Below, in pieces: positions 1 through 8,140 of a stretch of 29,096 nt of DNA. Source of the stretch: an uncultured Roseiflexaceae bacterium (lineage in GTDB: Bacteria > Chloroflexota > Chloroflexia > Chloroflexales > Roseiflexaceae); contig CALJIC010000271.1 in assembly GCA_937974195.1 (NCBI GenBank), positions 1 to 29,096 of the forward strand, in the 5' to 3' direction. A program made the position numbers and the translations under genes. Under the pieces are notes generated by a model. The model worked only from the letters and a program-made list of their open reading frames with translations, had not been told where the DNA came from and did no database searches. Each line of letters begins with the position of its first letter. Within the stretch, counting starts at the first letter, position 1.

Positions 1-717
1 GAACTCGGCGTAGATCGCCGGCTCCTGCCGGAAGGTCTTGGCCACGCCGATGCCGCTCACCGTCTCCTGGATGTGGCTGTTGACGACGGCGTTCATGCGC
101 CGCGAGCGGGTGATCGTGGTGCGCGCGATGGCGCGGAACCCCAGCGCCGCGCCGATCACGAACGGCGCCAGCGCGAGCAGGATCAGCGTCAGCTGCACGC
201 TCACGGTCAGCAGGTAGCCGATCAGCAGCACCACCAGCAGCAGCCGGCTCAGCAGGTCCATGGTGAGCGTCATCACGCTCGAGAAGGCCTGCGTGTCCGA
301 GGTGACCCGGCTGACGATCTTGCCCGAGGCGAACTGGTCGTAGAACGACATGTCGCGCCGCACGACGGCGTCGAAGGCGTCCTCGCGCAGCTTCAGCACC
401 ACGTCGCCCACCGCCTGCGAGGCGAGCGTCTGGCGCACGGCGTTGAAGACCCACGAGAGCGACGCGAACAGCGCCAGCAGGCCGGCGTACATCACGATCC
501 GCCCCATCGACGGGTCGATCTGGATGGCGTCGATGCCGCGCGAGATCACGATCGGCAGCGCCGTGTCGAGCCCGGCGGTGAACAGGATCGCCGCCGAGGC
601 GATGATCATCTTGCGCCCCTGCGGGCGGAAGTAGCCGAGGATGCGCCGGACGAGCTCGCCGTCGCTGTACTTGCGGTCATACGCCTCGGCGTCGAGACCG
701 TCCATAAGGAAACCCAT
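1..717 (-). CDS. ABC exporter half-transporter, N-terminal part (3' end outside window)
   Basis: This is the N-terminal 239 codons of an ABC-type exporter; the rest, including the ATPase domain, lies beyond position 1. The protein starts MGFLMDGLDAEAYDRKYSDG and continues into a type-I exporter transmembrane domain, with helices near residues 38-58 and 68-88 and a hydrophobic pair around 155-200. Typical coupling-helix text is present, such as FYDQFASGKIVSRVTSDT and VNSHIQETVSGI. The ATG at 717 has a GAGGAG ribosome site (727-732) 9 nt upstream; the in-frame ATG at 705 is less well placed. It lies downstream of a second half-transporter on the same strand, so the two probably form a heterodimeric exporter. 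The substrate cannot be told from the sequence; lipid, drug or peptide are all possible for this family. Confidence 0.9.
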   Translation of the reverse strand, partial: MGFLMDGLDAEAYDRKYSDGELVRRILGYFRPQGRKMIIASAAILFTAGLDTALPIVISRGIDAIQIDPSMGRIVMYAGLLALFASLSWVFNAVRQTLASQAVGDVVLKLREDAFDAVVRRDMSFYDQFASGKIVSRVTSDTQAFSSVMTLTMDLLSRLLLVVLLIGYLLTVSVQLTLILLALAPFVIGAALGFRAIARTTITRSRRMNAVVNSHIQETVSGIGVAKTFRQEPAIYAEF

Positions 718-790
718 GATCCTGTGCTCCTCTATAGGCTCTGCGGTGCCACTGTTCCCCTGGCTCCGGACTCATCTGACCCGACGACGA

Positions 791-946
791 GGTGACCAGG
801 TGACCAGGTGACCAGGTGACCAGGTGACCCGGTGACCAGGTGACGGGGTGACACACTATCCAGATGGTTCGTGGCGCAGCACGGGTTCCTGGCGTCCAAA
901 CGTCACCCCGTCACCCCCTCACCCTGTCACCCCGTCACCGAGTCAC
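791..946. repeat. 8-bp-phased GGTGAC / GTCACC inverted array
   Basis: Eight copies of GGTGAC start every 8 bp at 791, 799, 807, 815, 823, 831, 839 and 847, mostly separated by CA. After a 49-nt centre, the complementary word GTCACC recurs every 8 bp at 902, 910, 926 and 934. A one-mismatch copy (CTCACC) lies at 918 and a partial copy (GTCAC) at 942. The two arms can pair into a long imperfect hairpin. The last right-arm copy contains the TGA stop (943-945) of the upstream ABC gene. It fills most of the spacer between the two ABC genes. Confidence 0.9.
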
Positions 947-2769
947 GCCGCCTTGAGCGTCTCCTCCTCCGTCTCCAGCGGCGGCAGGTTCGCGTCGTAG
1001 CGAGCGAAGATCCGGCGGTAGAGCACCGAGCGCCGCAGCAGCTCGTCGTGCGTGCCGGAGGCCACCAGGCGGCCCTGGTCGAGCACCAGGATCAGGTCGG
1101 CCCAGCGGATCTGCGAGAGCCGGTGGGTGATCAGCAGCGTCGTGCGGCCCTCCTGCATGTTGCGGATCGCGCGCTGGATCTGGTCCTCGGTGGCGCTGTC
1201 GATCGCGCTGGTCGAGTCGTCCAGGATCAGGATGCGCGGGTCGCTGAGGAACGCCCGCGCGAGCGCGATCCGCTGCCGCTGCCCGCCGGAGAGGGTCATG
1301 CCGCGCTCGCCGACCACCGTATCGTAGCCGTCCGGGAAGGAGACGATGAAGTCGTGCGCCTGGGCGGCCTTGGCGGCGGCCTCGACCTCCTCGCGGGTGG
1401 CGTCCGGCCGGCCGAAGGCGATGTTCTCGGCGATGCTGCGCGAGAACAGGAACACGTCCTGCTCGATCTTGCCGATCTGGCTGCGCAGCGAGTCGAGGTC
1501 CCACTCGCGCACGTCGACGCCGTCGATCAGCACCCGCCCCGCGGTGACGTCGTAGGTGCGGTTGACCAGCTGGGTGAGCGCGCTCTTGCCCGAGCCGGTC
1601 TGCCCGACGATCGCCACGGTCTGGCCGGGGCGGATGTGGAACGAGATGTCCTGGAGCACCAGCGGCCGGGCCACCGGGGCCGCCTCCGTGCCCTCGCCGT
1701 ACCCGAAGCTCACCCCCTCGAAGGTGATCTCGCCGCGGATCGGGGCGCGGTGGCCGCCGCTGTTCTGGTCCACGTCGGTCTCGGCCTCGATGATCCTGAG
1801 GATGCGCCCGGCGCTCGAGATGCCGCTCTGCACCAGCGAGAGCGCGAAGATCGAGATGAAGGTCGGGAAGCGCAGGATCGCCACCAGGCCCATCACCGAG
1901 ATGACCTGCCCCAGGCCGGCGCGGCCCTGCTGGTAGAGCCAGAGCGCGTGCAGGAAGGTGAGCCCGACCGCCAGGCCGTACACCAGCAGCGGCAGGTAGC
2001 GCGCCTCGGTGCGCCCCTGCTGCACGAACAGGTCGCGGTAGGCGCGGGCGTTGCGCCGGAAGCGGGTGCGCTCGAACATCTCGCGGGCGGTGGCCTTGAC
2101 CACCTCGATGCCGGAGAGCGTCTCCTCGAGCCCGGCGTTCATCACGCCGAACTGCGCCCGCTGCTTGTCGATGATCGGCCGCAGGCGGCGCATGTAGCGC
2201 TTGCCGAGCACCAGGTAGATGGCGACGAACGTGAGCGGCACCAGCGCCAGCTCGGCCTTGACGCTGATGATGTAGCTGATCGGCACGATGATGCCCAGCA
2301 GCATCTCGAACATGAGCGTCCCGCCGGGGACGATCATGTTGCTGAGCTGGTTGGTGTCATCCGTGGCGCGGGCCATGATGTCGCCGGTGCGCTGCCGGTC
2401 GTGGAAGGCCTTGCTCTTGCCGAGCAGGCTGGCGTACAGCTCCTGGCGCGCGTCGGCCTCGAAGCGCGCCGCGATGCTCTCGGCGGCGATGTTGCCGGTG
2501 AGCATGAACAGGCCGTCCAGCAGCAGCATGGCGAAGATCGTCAGCGCGATGCCGAGCACGGCGCCGCCCTCAGCGCTCAGAGCCACCTCGGCCGCCTGCC
2601 CGATCAGCAGCTGCGCCCGCGAGTAGACCAGCCAGGCGCCGATGAAGCATGCGACGGTGACGACGGCGAACAGGCGGTAGCGCCACACATGCGAGACGAT
2701 CCAGCGCAGCGGCGAGCGCCGGTCGTACACGTAGGCATCCTGAACGGTGAACTCGCTCATCTGGGACAC
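943..2769 (-). CDS. ABC exporter half-transporter with degenerate ATPase site
   Basis: A full type-I ABC exporter subunit of 608 aa in the inner membrane. Residues about 20-320 form the six-helix transmembrane domain. Residues about 350-590 form the ATPase, with Walker A GQTGSGKS (near 389-396), signature LSGGQRQR, Walker B ILILDD (513-518) and switch-histidine LLITHRLS. The residue after Walker B is Asp518 where active exporters have Glu. In known heterodimers such as TM287/288 and BmrC/BmrD, one subunit carries this substitution and the partner hydrolyses ATP, so the downstream half-transporter is the likely partner. The start is set at GTG 2769, since GGGAGG (2775-2780) ends 5 nt before it; ATG 2760 would be 14 nt away. 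A longer in-frame extension to 2934 lacks support. Confidence 0.93.
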   Translation of the reverse strand: MSQMSEFTVQDAYVYDRRSPLRWIVSHVWRYRLFAVVTVACFIGAWLVYSRAQLLIGQAAEVALSAEGGAVLGIALTIFAMLLLDGLFMLTGNIAAESIAARFEADARQELYASLLGKSKAFHDRQRTGDIMARATDDTNQLSNMIVPGGTLMFEMLLGIIVPISYIISVKAELALVPLTFVAIYLVLGKRYMRRLRPIIDKQRAQFGVMNAGLEETLSGIEVVKATAREMFERTRFRRNARAYRDLFVQQGRTEARYLPLLVYGLAVGLTFLHALWLYQQGRAGLGQVISVMGLVAILRFPTFISIFALSLVQSGISSAGRILRIIEAETDVDQNSGGHRAPIRGEITFEGVSFGYGEGTEAAPVARPLVLQDISFHIRPGQTVAIVGQTGSGKSALTQLVNRTYDVTAGRVLIDGVDVREWDLDSLRSQIGKIEQDVFLFSRSIAENIAFGRPDATREEVEAAAKAAQAHDFIVSFPDGYDTVVGERGMTLSGGQRQRIALARAFLSDPRILILDDSTSAIDSATEDQIQRAIRNMQEGRTTLLITHRLSQIRWADLILVLDQGRLVASGTHDELLRRSVLYRRIFARYDANLPPLETEEETLKAA

Positions 2770-2986
2770 GCAGACCTCCCTTCGCGGGCACAAAAAAGAA
2801 AACTGCGGGCGATCTCGCACCCGCAGTCTCGCAGCCTTCGCGCAACGCGCGTCACTCCGGTGGACTCCAGGGCGCACTGGCCGGCGGCGAGACTCGCTCG
2901 CGCGCTCGGCGGGTGGTGATATGGCGGAAAGCAACCATCGGATTGTACCCTGGGGATGTGACAGCTACGGTCAATGCTGAGGGAGG

Positions 2987-2995
2987 AGTATAGCA
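2987..2995 (-). promoter_or_regulatory. Extended -10 promoter for the ABC genes
   Basis: On the minus strand the 9-mer TGCTATACT (extended -10) lies about 220 nt upstream of the GTG start of the first ABC gene. No good -35 box is seen, which is usual for extended -10 promoters. The predicted leader is about 210 nt and I see no known riboswitch in it. Confidence 0.5.
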
Positions 2996-3050
2996 CATCT
3001 CGCGGCGCGCGCAGATCGGTCTTGAGGTGGACTCTGCCCCTGAGCCGCTG

Positions 3051-3079
3051 CGTTGCGTGAACATAGGCCCGCTGTTATA
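3051..3079 (+). promoter_or_regulatory. Sigma70-type promoter for the PAS/GAF kinase
   Basis: TTGCGT (3051-3056) and TATACT (3074-3079) are separated by exactly 17 nt, and the -10 box is preceded by TGT (extended -10). The kinase start lies 75 nt downstream of the -10 box. Confidence 0.65.
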
Positions 3080-3154
3080 CTGTAGCCTCTCAGCGCGCCT
3101 GCTGCGCCGGCGCTCGCGAACCCACTACGCTCCTGCTAAGCTGCGGAGGCTGAG

Positions 3155-5518
3155 ATGGACGTGACCGAGCAGGAGACTGCAGGGCTGCTTCAGGCTGCGT
3201 CGCCGCTCGACGCGACAGGGGCCGAACCGCCGCTGATGGTCTGGGTCACCGATCCGGGCGGCGCGTGCACGTTTCGGAGCCAGTCGTGGTACGACTTCAC
3301 CGGGCAGCCCGCCGGCGGCGGGCTCGGCCTCGGCTGGCTCAAGGCGCTCCTCCCCGACGACCGCGCGCCGGCCGAGGCGAAGTTCCTCGACGCCAACCGG
3401 CGGCGCGTCCCCTTCCGGATCGACTGCCGCATCCGCCGCAGCGACGGCGTCTACCGCTGGGCGATCGACTCCGGCGCGCCGCGCTTCGGGCCGCAGGGCG
3501 AGTTCCTGGGCTACATCGGCGCGGTGATCGACATCAGCGAGCGCAAGCAGGCCGAGGAGGCCCTCAGGCGCTCCGAGGCCAAGTTCGCCACCGCCTTCAA
3601 CGCCGGCCCGATCCTGCTGACCATGACCCGCCTGGCCGACGGGCGGTTCGTCGAGGTCAACGAGAGCTTCCTCAACACCACCGGCTTCACCCGCGACGAG
3701 GTGCTCGGGCGGACCCCGTTCGACCTGAACCTGTGGGTGCAGCCCGCCAAGCGCCTCGAAGGGCTCCAGCGCCTGCACCAGGGCCTATCGGTGCGCGGGT
3801 TCGAGTCCGAAATCCGCATGAAGGACGGCACGCTGCGCACCTTCCTGATGTCGGCCGACCTGGTCGATGTGGATGGCGAGACGTGCGTGCTCACGGCGCT
3901 CACCGACATCACCGCGCGCAAGCAGGCCGAGGTCATTCTCGAGCGCTACCAGCTGCTCTCCGAGCGCACGCAGGATATCGTGCTCTTCACGCGCGCCGAC
4001 GGCCAGATCGTCGAGGCGAACCAGGCGGCCGTCGCGGCCTACGGGCACGACCGCGCCACGCTGCTCACCAAGCGCATCCAGGACCTCTACGACGAGGCGG
4101 CGCTCCCCGAGGCCGACCCGCAGCTGGCCCTTGCCAACCAGCACGGCGTCCTGTTCGAGACGGTCCACCGCCGCAGTGACGGCTCGACCTTCCCGGTCGA
4201 GGTCAGCTCGATCGGCGCGGACCTGGGCGGCGAGCGCATGCTGCTGAGCATCATCCGCGATATCAGCGAGCGCAAGCGGGCGGAGCGGGAGGCGCAGATC
4301 GTGGCCGACCTCACGGAGCTGATCCGGCTCACCGAGGACGCCGACGAGCTGCTGTGGCGGGCGGCGCAGGCGGTCGGCGAGCACCTGCAGGCCCAGCGCT
4401 GCTTCTTCATCGACATCGACGCCGAGCACGACCGCGCGCTGGTGCACCGCCAGTACTGCCGCGGCGTGCCCCCGGTGCCCCCCGAGGTCCGCATCACGGA
4501 CTACACGCGGCAGTCGTTCGAAGAGATCGCCGCCGGGCGCACGATCGTCAACTGCGACTCGCAGCGCGACCCGCGCACGGCCGCGGACTACGAGCACATC
4601 TACCGGGCATACGGCGCGCGCGCCTACGTGGCGGTGCCGCTGCTGCGCGAGGGGCGCTGGGTGGCCCTGCTGTGGGTCAGCACGAATGAGCCACGCCAGT
4701 GGGCGCAGCGCGAGGTGACGCTCGCCGAGGTGGTGGCCGAGCGGGTGTGGATGGCGGTCGAGAAGCTGCGGCTGTACGCGGCCGAGCAGCGGGCGCGCGC
4801 GGTGGCCGAGGCGGCGGTGCGCGCCCGCGACCAGTTCCTCCAGGTGGTCTCGCACGAGCTGAAGACGCCGCTGACGACCCTGCTCGGCAACGCCCAGCTG
4901 CTGGAGCGCCGCACGGCGCGGGACGGCAGCCTGCCGGAGCGGCACCAGCGCATGCTGCGCACGATCGCCGACCAGGCCGCCCGCCTCAACCAGATGATCT
5001 CCTCGCTGCTCGACATCACGCGCTTCGAGAGCGGCCAGGTCGACGTCGTCCACGCGCCGCTCGACCTCGCGGCGCTCGTCCGGCGGGTGGTCGACGACGT
5101 GCGCCCCGGGCTCGTCCGGCACCGGATCGAGGTGGAGGCGCCGGCCGAGCTCGCGGTGGTGGGCGACGGCATGCGGCTCGAGCAGGTGTTCCGCAACCTG
5201 CTCAGCAACGCGATCAAGTACAGCCCGGCCGGCGGGCGGATCGGGGTGCGGATCGAGCCCCAGGGCGAGCAGGTGGCGGTGCAGGTCGCCGACGAGGGCA
5301 TGGGCATCCCCGCCGAGGCGCTGCCGCATCTATTTCAGCGCTTCTACCGCGCCAGCCGGCCTGAGATGCAGGGCATCGACGGGACCGGGCTCGGCCTGTA
5401 CGTCGTCAGGGAGATCGTCGCGCTGCACGGCGGCGTGGTGACGGTCGAGAGCGAGGTGGGCAGGGGCAGCGTGTTCACGGTGCGCCTGCCGCTCCCCCAG
5501 GACGCCGCGACGGCGTGA
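3155..5518 (+). CDS. Soluble PAS-PAS-PAS-GAF sensor histidine kinase
   Basis: A 787-aa hybrid-free histidine kinase with no transmembrane segment, so probably a cytoplasmic sensor. Three PAS domains occupy about 27-130, 140-258 and 262-378, each ending in the usual D-I-(S/T)-x-R-K linker. A GAF domain lies at about 385-545. The HisKA dimerisation helix carries SHELKTPL with phospho-acceptor His567, and the HATPase domain has the N-box NLLSNAIKY (681-689) followed by DEGMGIP and GTGLGLY. The ATG is well supported by GGAGG 5 nt upstream. No response regulator is adjacent, so it is an orphan kinase here; it may work with the regulators downstream or with an unlinked one. No haem, flavin or other cofactor residue in the PAS domains could be assigned with confidence. 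Confidence 0.95.
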   Translation: MDVTEQETAGLLQAASPLDATGAEPPLMVWVTDPGGACTFRSQSWYDFTGQPAGGGLGLGWLKALLPDDRAPAEAKFLDANRRRVPFRIDCRIRRSDGVYRWAIDSGAPRFGPQGEFLGYIGAVIDISERKQAEEALRRSEAKFATAFNAGPILLTMTRLADGRFVEVNESFLNTTGFTRDEVLGRTPFDLNLWVQPAKRLEGLQRLHQGLSVRGFESEIRMKDGTLRTFLMSADLVDVDGETCVLTALTDITARKQAEVILERYQLLSERTQDIVLFTRADGQIVEANQAAVAAYGHDRATLLTKRIQDLYDEAALPEADPQLALANQHGVLFETVHRRSDGSTFPVEVSSIGADLGGERMLLSIIRDISERKRAEREAQIVADLTELIRLTEDADELLWRAAQAVGEHLQAQRCFFIDIDAEHDRALVHRQYCRGVPPVPPEVRITDYTRQSFEEIAAGRTIVNCDSQRDPRTAADYEHIYRAYGARAYVAVPLLREGRWVALLWVSTNEPRQWAQREVTLAEVVAERVWMAVEKLRLYAAEQRARAVAEAAVRARDQFLQVVSHELKTPLTTLLGNAQLLERRTARDGSLPERHQRMLRTIADQAARLNQMISSLLDITRFESGQVDVVHAPLDLAALVRRVVDDVRPGLVRHRIEVEAPAELAVVGDGMRLEQVFRNLLSNAIKYSPAGGRIGVRIEPQGEQVAVQVADEGMGIPAEALPHLFQRFYRASRPEMQGIDGTGLGLYVVREIVALHGGVVTVESEVGRGSVFTVRLPLPQDAATA

Positions 5519-5529
5519 ACGCGGAGGCC

Positions 5530-5610
5530 GTATCTTCCCGTCGGCCGGCAGCGTACCCCGCGCGCCGCTCTCTTGCGCAGAAACACCGCCCGTGCCCGCC
5601 GGGAAGATAC
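5530..5610. terminator. Long-loop inverted repeat after the PAS/GAF kinase
   Basis: A perfect 11-bp inverted repeat (GTATCTTCCCG at 5530-5540 and its complement at 5600-5610) encloses 59 nt and begins 11 nt after the kinase stop codon. The loop is long for an intrinsic terminator and there is no T-tract. It could instead be a processing or protein-binding structure. Confidence 0.35.
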
Positions 5611-5760
5611 CCGCAGATCCTTGCGAGGGAAAGTATAGCCTGCTTGCGGGAAATTGTCGTAAAGCAGATGCTAACTGTTCAGACAAGCTTGTAATAACAT
5701 CCACGCGTGCTAAGTAGAGCGATCCGATTGTTAAGTATGTAAAGACTATATTCAACAATC

Positions 5761-5789
5761 TATACACTGTAGAGCGGCCATGCTATAAT
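5761..5789 (+). promoter_or_regulatory. Promoter for the membrane kinase/OmpR regulator unit
   Basis: TATACA (5761-5766) is followed after 17 nt by TATAAT (5784-5789), which is preceded by TGC, giving a full extended -10. It sits at the end of an AT-rich island (about 5625-5795) in otherwise GC-rich DNA. Transcription should start near 5796, leaving a leader of about 235 nt before the next gene. Confidence 0.7.
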
Positions 5790-5795
5790 GAAACG

Positions 5796-6030
5796 CGTTA
5801 CGCGGTTGCCCTAAGACTGCCCGCGCAGGCGCTCCGCCGGGACGCCCGGTGAGCCCGCGGCCCTCCGAGAATCTGTTTCCTCGCCGCTCTGCGGGGGAAC
5901 AAAGCGCCCGTGGAGAGCGTCACTCTCCACACCTCCCCGCCAAGGAGGGCGGCCGGCACGACCGCGTACCTCGTTGGCATGACACGGGTCAGGCGGCGGG
6001 GCTCAGCCCCACGCCCGCAGTGGTGGACGC
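5796..6030 (+). promoter_or_regulatory. Long structured 5' leader of the membrane kinase mRNA
   Basis: The stretch between the promoter and the kinase ATG has no convincing gene but can fold. A perfect 8-bp stem GTGGAGAG / CTCTCCAC with a 5-nt loop lies at 5909-5929. CCTCC and GGAGG can pair around 5933-5949, and GGGGCT / AGCCCC lies near 5999-6011. No known riboswitch class is recognised. The ribosome site in front of 6031 is weak, so the leader may control translation; this is inference. Confidence 0.35.
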
Positions 6031-7956
6031 ATGAAACCCTGGCGGCTCCGCGCGCCATACGTCCCGATTCTGATCGCGGCGCTGATCGCGCTCGCCCTGC
6101 TGGCCATCCTGCAGTACCACTGGGTGGGGCAGGTGAGCGCCGCCGAGCGCGAGCGCATGCAGTCGACGCTGCGCGCCAGCGCCGCGCGCTTCAGCGAGGA
6201 CTTCGACCGCGAGCTGGCGCGGCTCTACCTCAGCTTCCAGATCGACGCCGCGACGCTGCGCGACCGCAACTGGGAGCGCTACGCGCAGCGCTACGACCAC
6301 TGGGTCACAACGGCGCCCTACCCGAGGCTGGTGGACTCGATCTACCTGGTGCAGATGCGCGACCGCGGCAGCCTGTACCTGGAGCGCTTCAACCCCGAGA
6401 CCAGGCGCTTCGAGCCGGTGAGCTGGCCCTCGCACATGGCCAAGGTCTGGCAGCGCTTCATGCAGTCCTACCGCAGCGCGACGGTGGAGAACGGGATGCT
6501 CGTCATCGCCTCGCCGGAGACGGTGGCCCCCGAGGTGCCGGCGCTGCTCATCCCGGCCACGCGCACCTGGCTGCTCTCGGACCAGCACAGGATCGACTTC
6601 GAGGCGCGCTTCCTCTTCGGCGATACGATCATCGCCCCGGCGGACGAGGCCTGCCTGAGCTGCGAGACGCTGCGCGGCGGCGGGACCGGCTTCGCGCATA
6701 CGATCGTCACGCTGAACCGCGACTACCTGCAGCAGGAGTTCATCCCGAGGCTCGCCGCACGCTACTTCGGCGGCGACACGCCCGACTACCACCTGACGAT
6801 CGTCGACAAGAGCCGCGCCGACGCAGTCGTGTACCGCTCCGACTCGCAGGCGCCGCTATCGACCGCAGGCGACGCGACCGTCGACCTGCTGAGCGTGCGC
6901 CTCGACGAGCTCAACCGCTTCCTGATCGACCCCTCGCTGCGCGCGAGCGACGATGCCGACGAGCGGGCGCCGCTGACGATCGGCATCGTGTCGCGCGGCG
7001 GGTCCGAGGCGCAGGAGCCCGTGGGCCAGTGGCAGCTGATCGTCACGCACCGGGCGGGGTCGCTGGACCAGGCGATCGAGGCGCTGCGCGCCCGCAACCT
7101 GGTGCTGAGCCTCGGCACGCTGCTGCTGCTCGCCGGCAGCGTGATCCTGATGATCGCGCTGGCGCGCCGGGCGCAGCGGCTGGCCCAGCAGAAGATCGAC
7201 TTCGTCACGGTCGTCTCGCACGAGCTGCGCACGCCGCTGGCGGTGATCTGCGCAGCGGGCGAGAACCTGGCCGACGGGGTGATCCAGGAGCCGGAGCACG
7301 CCCGCCGCTACGGCGCCGTGATCCGCGGCGAGGGCCGCCGCCTCACCGAGATGGTCGAGCAGGTGCTGGAGTTCGCCGAGATCCAGAGCGGCCGCAAGTC
7401 GTACGACATGGCGGCCGCCGACGTGGCCGACCTGGTGCAGCGCGCGATCTCGGCCTGCGACCTCCAGCTCACCGCCGCGGGCGCCCAGGTGGTCACGCGG
7501 CTGGCGCCGGACCTGCCGCCGGTGTTCGGCGACGCCCGGGCGCTGCACAAGGCGATCCAGAACCTGATCAGCAACGCTGTGAAGTACGGCGGCGAGCGGC
7601 CGTGGATCGAGGTGCGGGCGGCGTGCGTCGGCGGGCCGCGCGGCCCCGAGGTGCAGATCGCCGTCGCCGACCGCGGCATGGGCATTCCGCCGGAGGACCT
7701 GCCGCACATCTTCGAGCCGTTCTACCGCGGCCGCGAGGCGATGACGGCGCAGATCCAGGGCAGCGGCCTCGGGCTCGGGCTCGTGCGGCACATCATCCAG
7801 GCCCACGGCGGGCGCGTCGGCGTCGAGAGCGCGCCCGGCCGCGGGAGCGTGTTCTCGCTGTACCTGCCGGCGATGCGGGACCAGGCGGGCGCCACCCAGC
7901 CGAGCGCCGGCGCCCAGCAGCGCGCAGGGGCACGCCACGGGCGCGCCCCGACGTGA
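6031..7956 (+). CDS. Membrane-bound sensor histidine kinase with large extracytoplasmic domain
   Basis: A 641-aa two-component kinase. Transmembrane helix 1 spans about 11-29, a large outside domain about 30-355, and helix 2 about 356-380. No HAMP domain follows; helix 2 runs almost directly into the HisKA region SHELRTPLAV with phospho-acceptor His397. The HATPase domain has NLISNAVKY (from 511), DRGMGIP and GSGLGLGL. The outside domain contains a CLSC motif (Cys208 and Cys211), which could form a disulphide; it is not a haem site because no His follows. The likely partner is the OmpR-type regulator 184 nt downstream on the same strand. The ATG at 6031 gives the N-terminal helix its normal place, though no clear Shine-Dalgarno is visible. 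The signal sensed cannot be read from sequence. Confidence 0.93.
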   Translation: MKPWRLRAPYVPILIAALIALALLAILQYHWVGQVSAAERERMQSTLRASAARFSEDFDRELARLYLSFQIDAATLRDRNWERYAQRYDHWVTTAPYPRLVDSIYLVQMRDRGSLYLERFNPETRRFEPVSWPSHMAKVWQRFMQSYRSATVENGMLVIASPETVAPEVPALLIPATRTWLLSDQHRIDFEARFLFGDTIIAPADEACLSCETLRGGGTGFAHTIVTLNRDYLQQEFIPRLAARYFGGDTPDYHLTIVDKSRADAVVYRSDSQAPLSTAGDATVDLLSVRLDELNRFLIDPSLRASDDADERAPLTIGIVSRGGSEAQEPVGQWQLIVTHRAGSLDQAIEALRARNLVLSLGTLLLLAGSVILMIALARRAQRLAQQKIDFVTVVSHELRTPLAVICAAGENLADGVIQEPEHARRYGAVIRGEGRRLTEMVEQVLEFAEIQSGRKSYDMAAADVADLVQRAISACDLQLTAAGAQVVTRLAPDLPPVFGDARALHKAIQNLISNAVKYGGERPWIEVRAACVGGPRGPEVQIAVADRGMGIPPEDLPHIFEPFYRGREAMTAQIQGSGLGLGLVRHIIQAHGGRVGVESAPGRGSVFSLYLPAMRDQAGATQPSAGAQQRAGARHGRAPT

Positions 7957-7968
7957 CGCCGCGGAGAC

Positions 7969-8038
7969 GGAGGATCGAAGCGATGTCGCCCTCGCTCCAC
8001 CGCTGCGCCACTCCTCAACGTCATAGCTGAAGCGGTGG
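7969..8038 (+). promoter_or_regulatory. Possible leader peptide and hairpin before the OmpR regulator
   Basis: GGAGG (7969-7973) lies 9 nt before an ATG at 7983 that opens a 15-codon frame (MSPSLHRCATPQRHS, stop 8028-8030). An 8-bp inverted repeat, CCACCGCT (7997-8004) and AGCGGTGG (8031-8038), overlaps its coding part and stop. The arrangement resembles a translated leader, but it could equally be chance. The rest of the 184-nt spacer holds no other feature I can support. Confidence 0.2.
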
Positions 8039-8140
8039 CCTCGCGCCGCCCTGTTGCAGAAGAAACATCCGTGGAAGGCCTCACGCCCCTCATCGCTTTA
8101 GGAAGCGGGCGGGCCGACCGCGTCAACGTGGGACACAGTC

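Noticed and set aside
871..2919. 682-codon open frame on the plus strand opposite the ABC gene
   Set aside because: It is an antisense shadow: composition is dominated by Arg, Ala, His and Asp with no domain, and the minus-strand frame has all ABC motifs. GC-rich codon bias leaves such frames open.
2770..2934. N-terminal extension of the first ABC protein to ATG 2934
   Set aside because: The extra 55 residues are basic and unlike ABC exporters, and GTG 2769 has a well-placed ribosome site.
6652..6663. Haem c attachment site in the membrane kinase
   Set aside because: The motif is CLSCE, lacking the required His after the second Cys.
5910..8030. 706-codon plus-strand frame overlapping the membrane kinase
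   Set aside because: It is a frame-shifted reading of the kinase, Arg/Ala/Pro-rich with no motifs.
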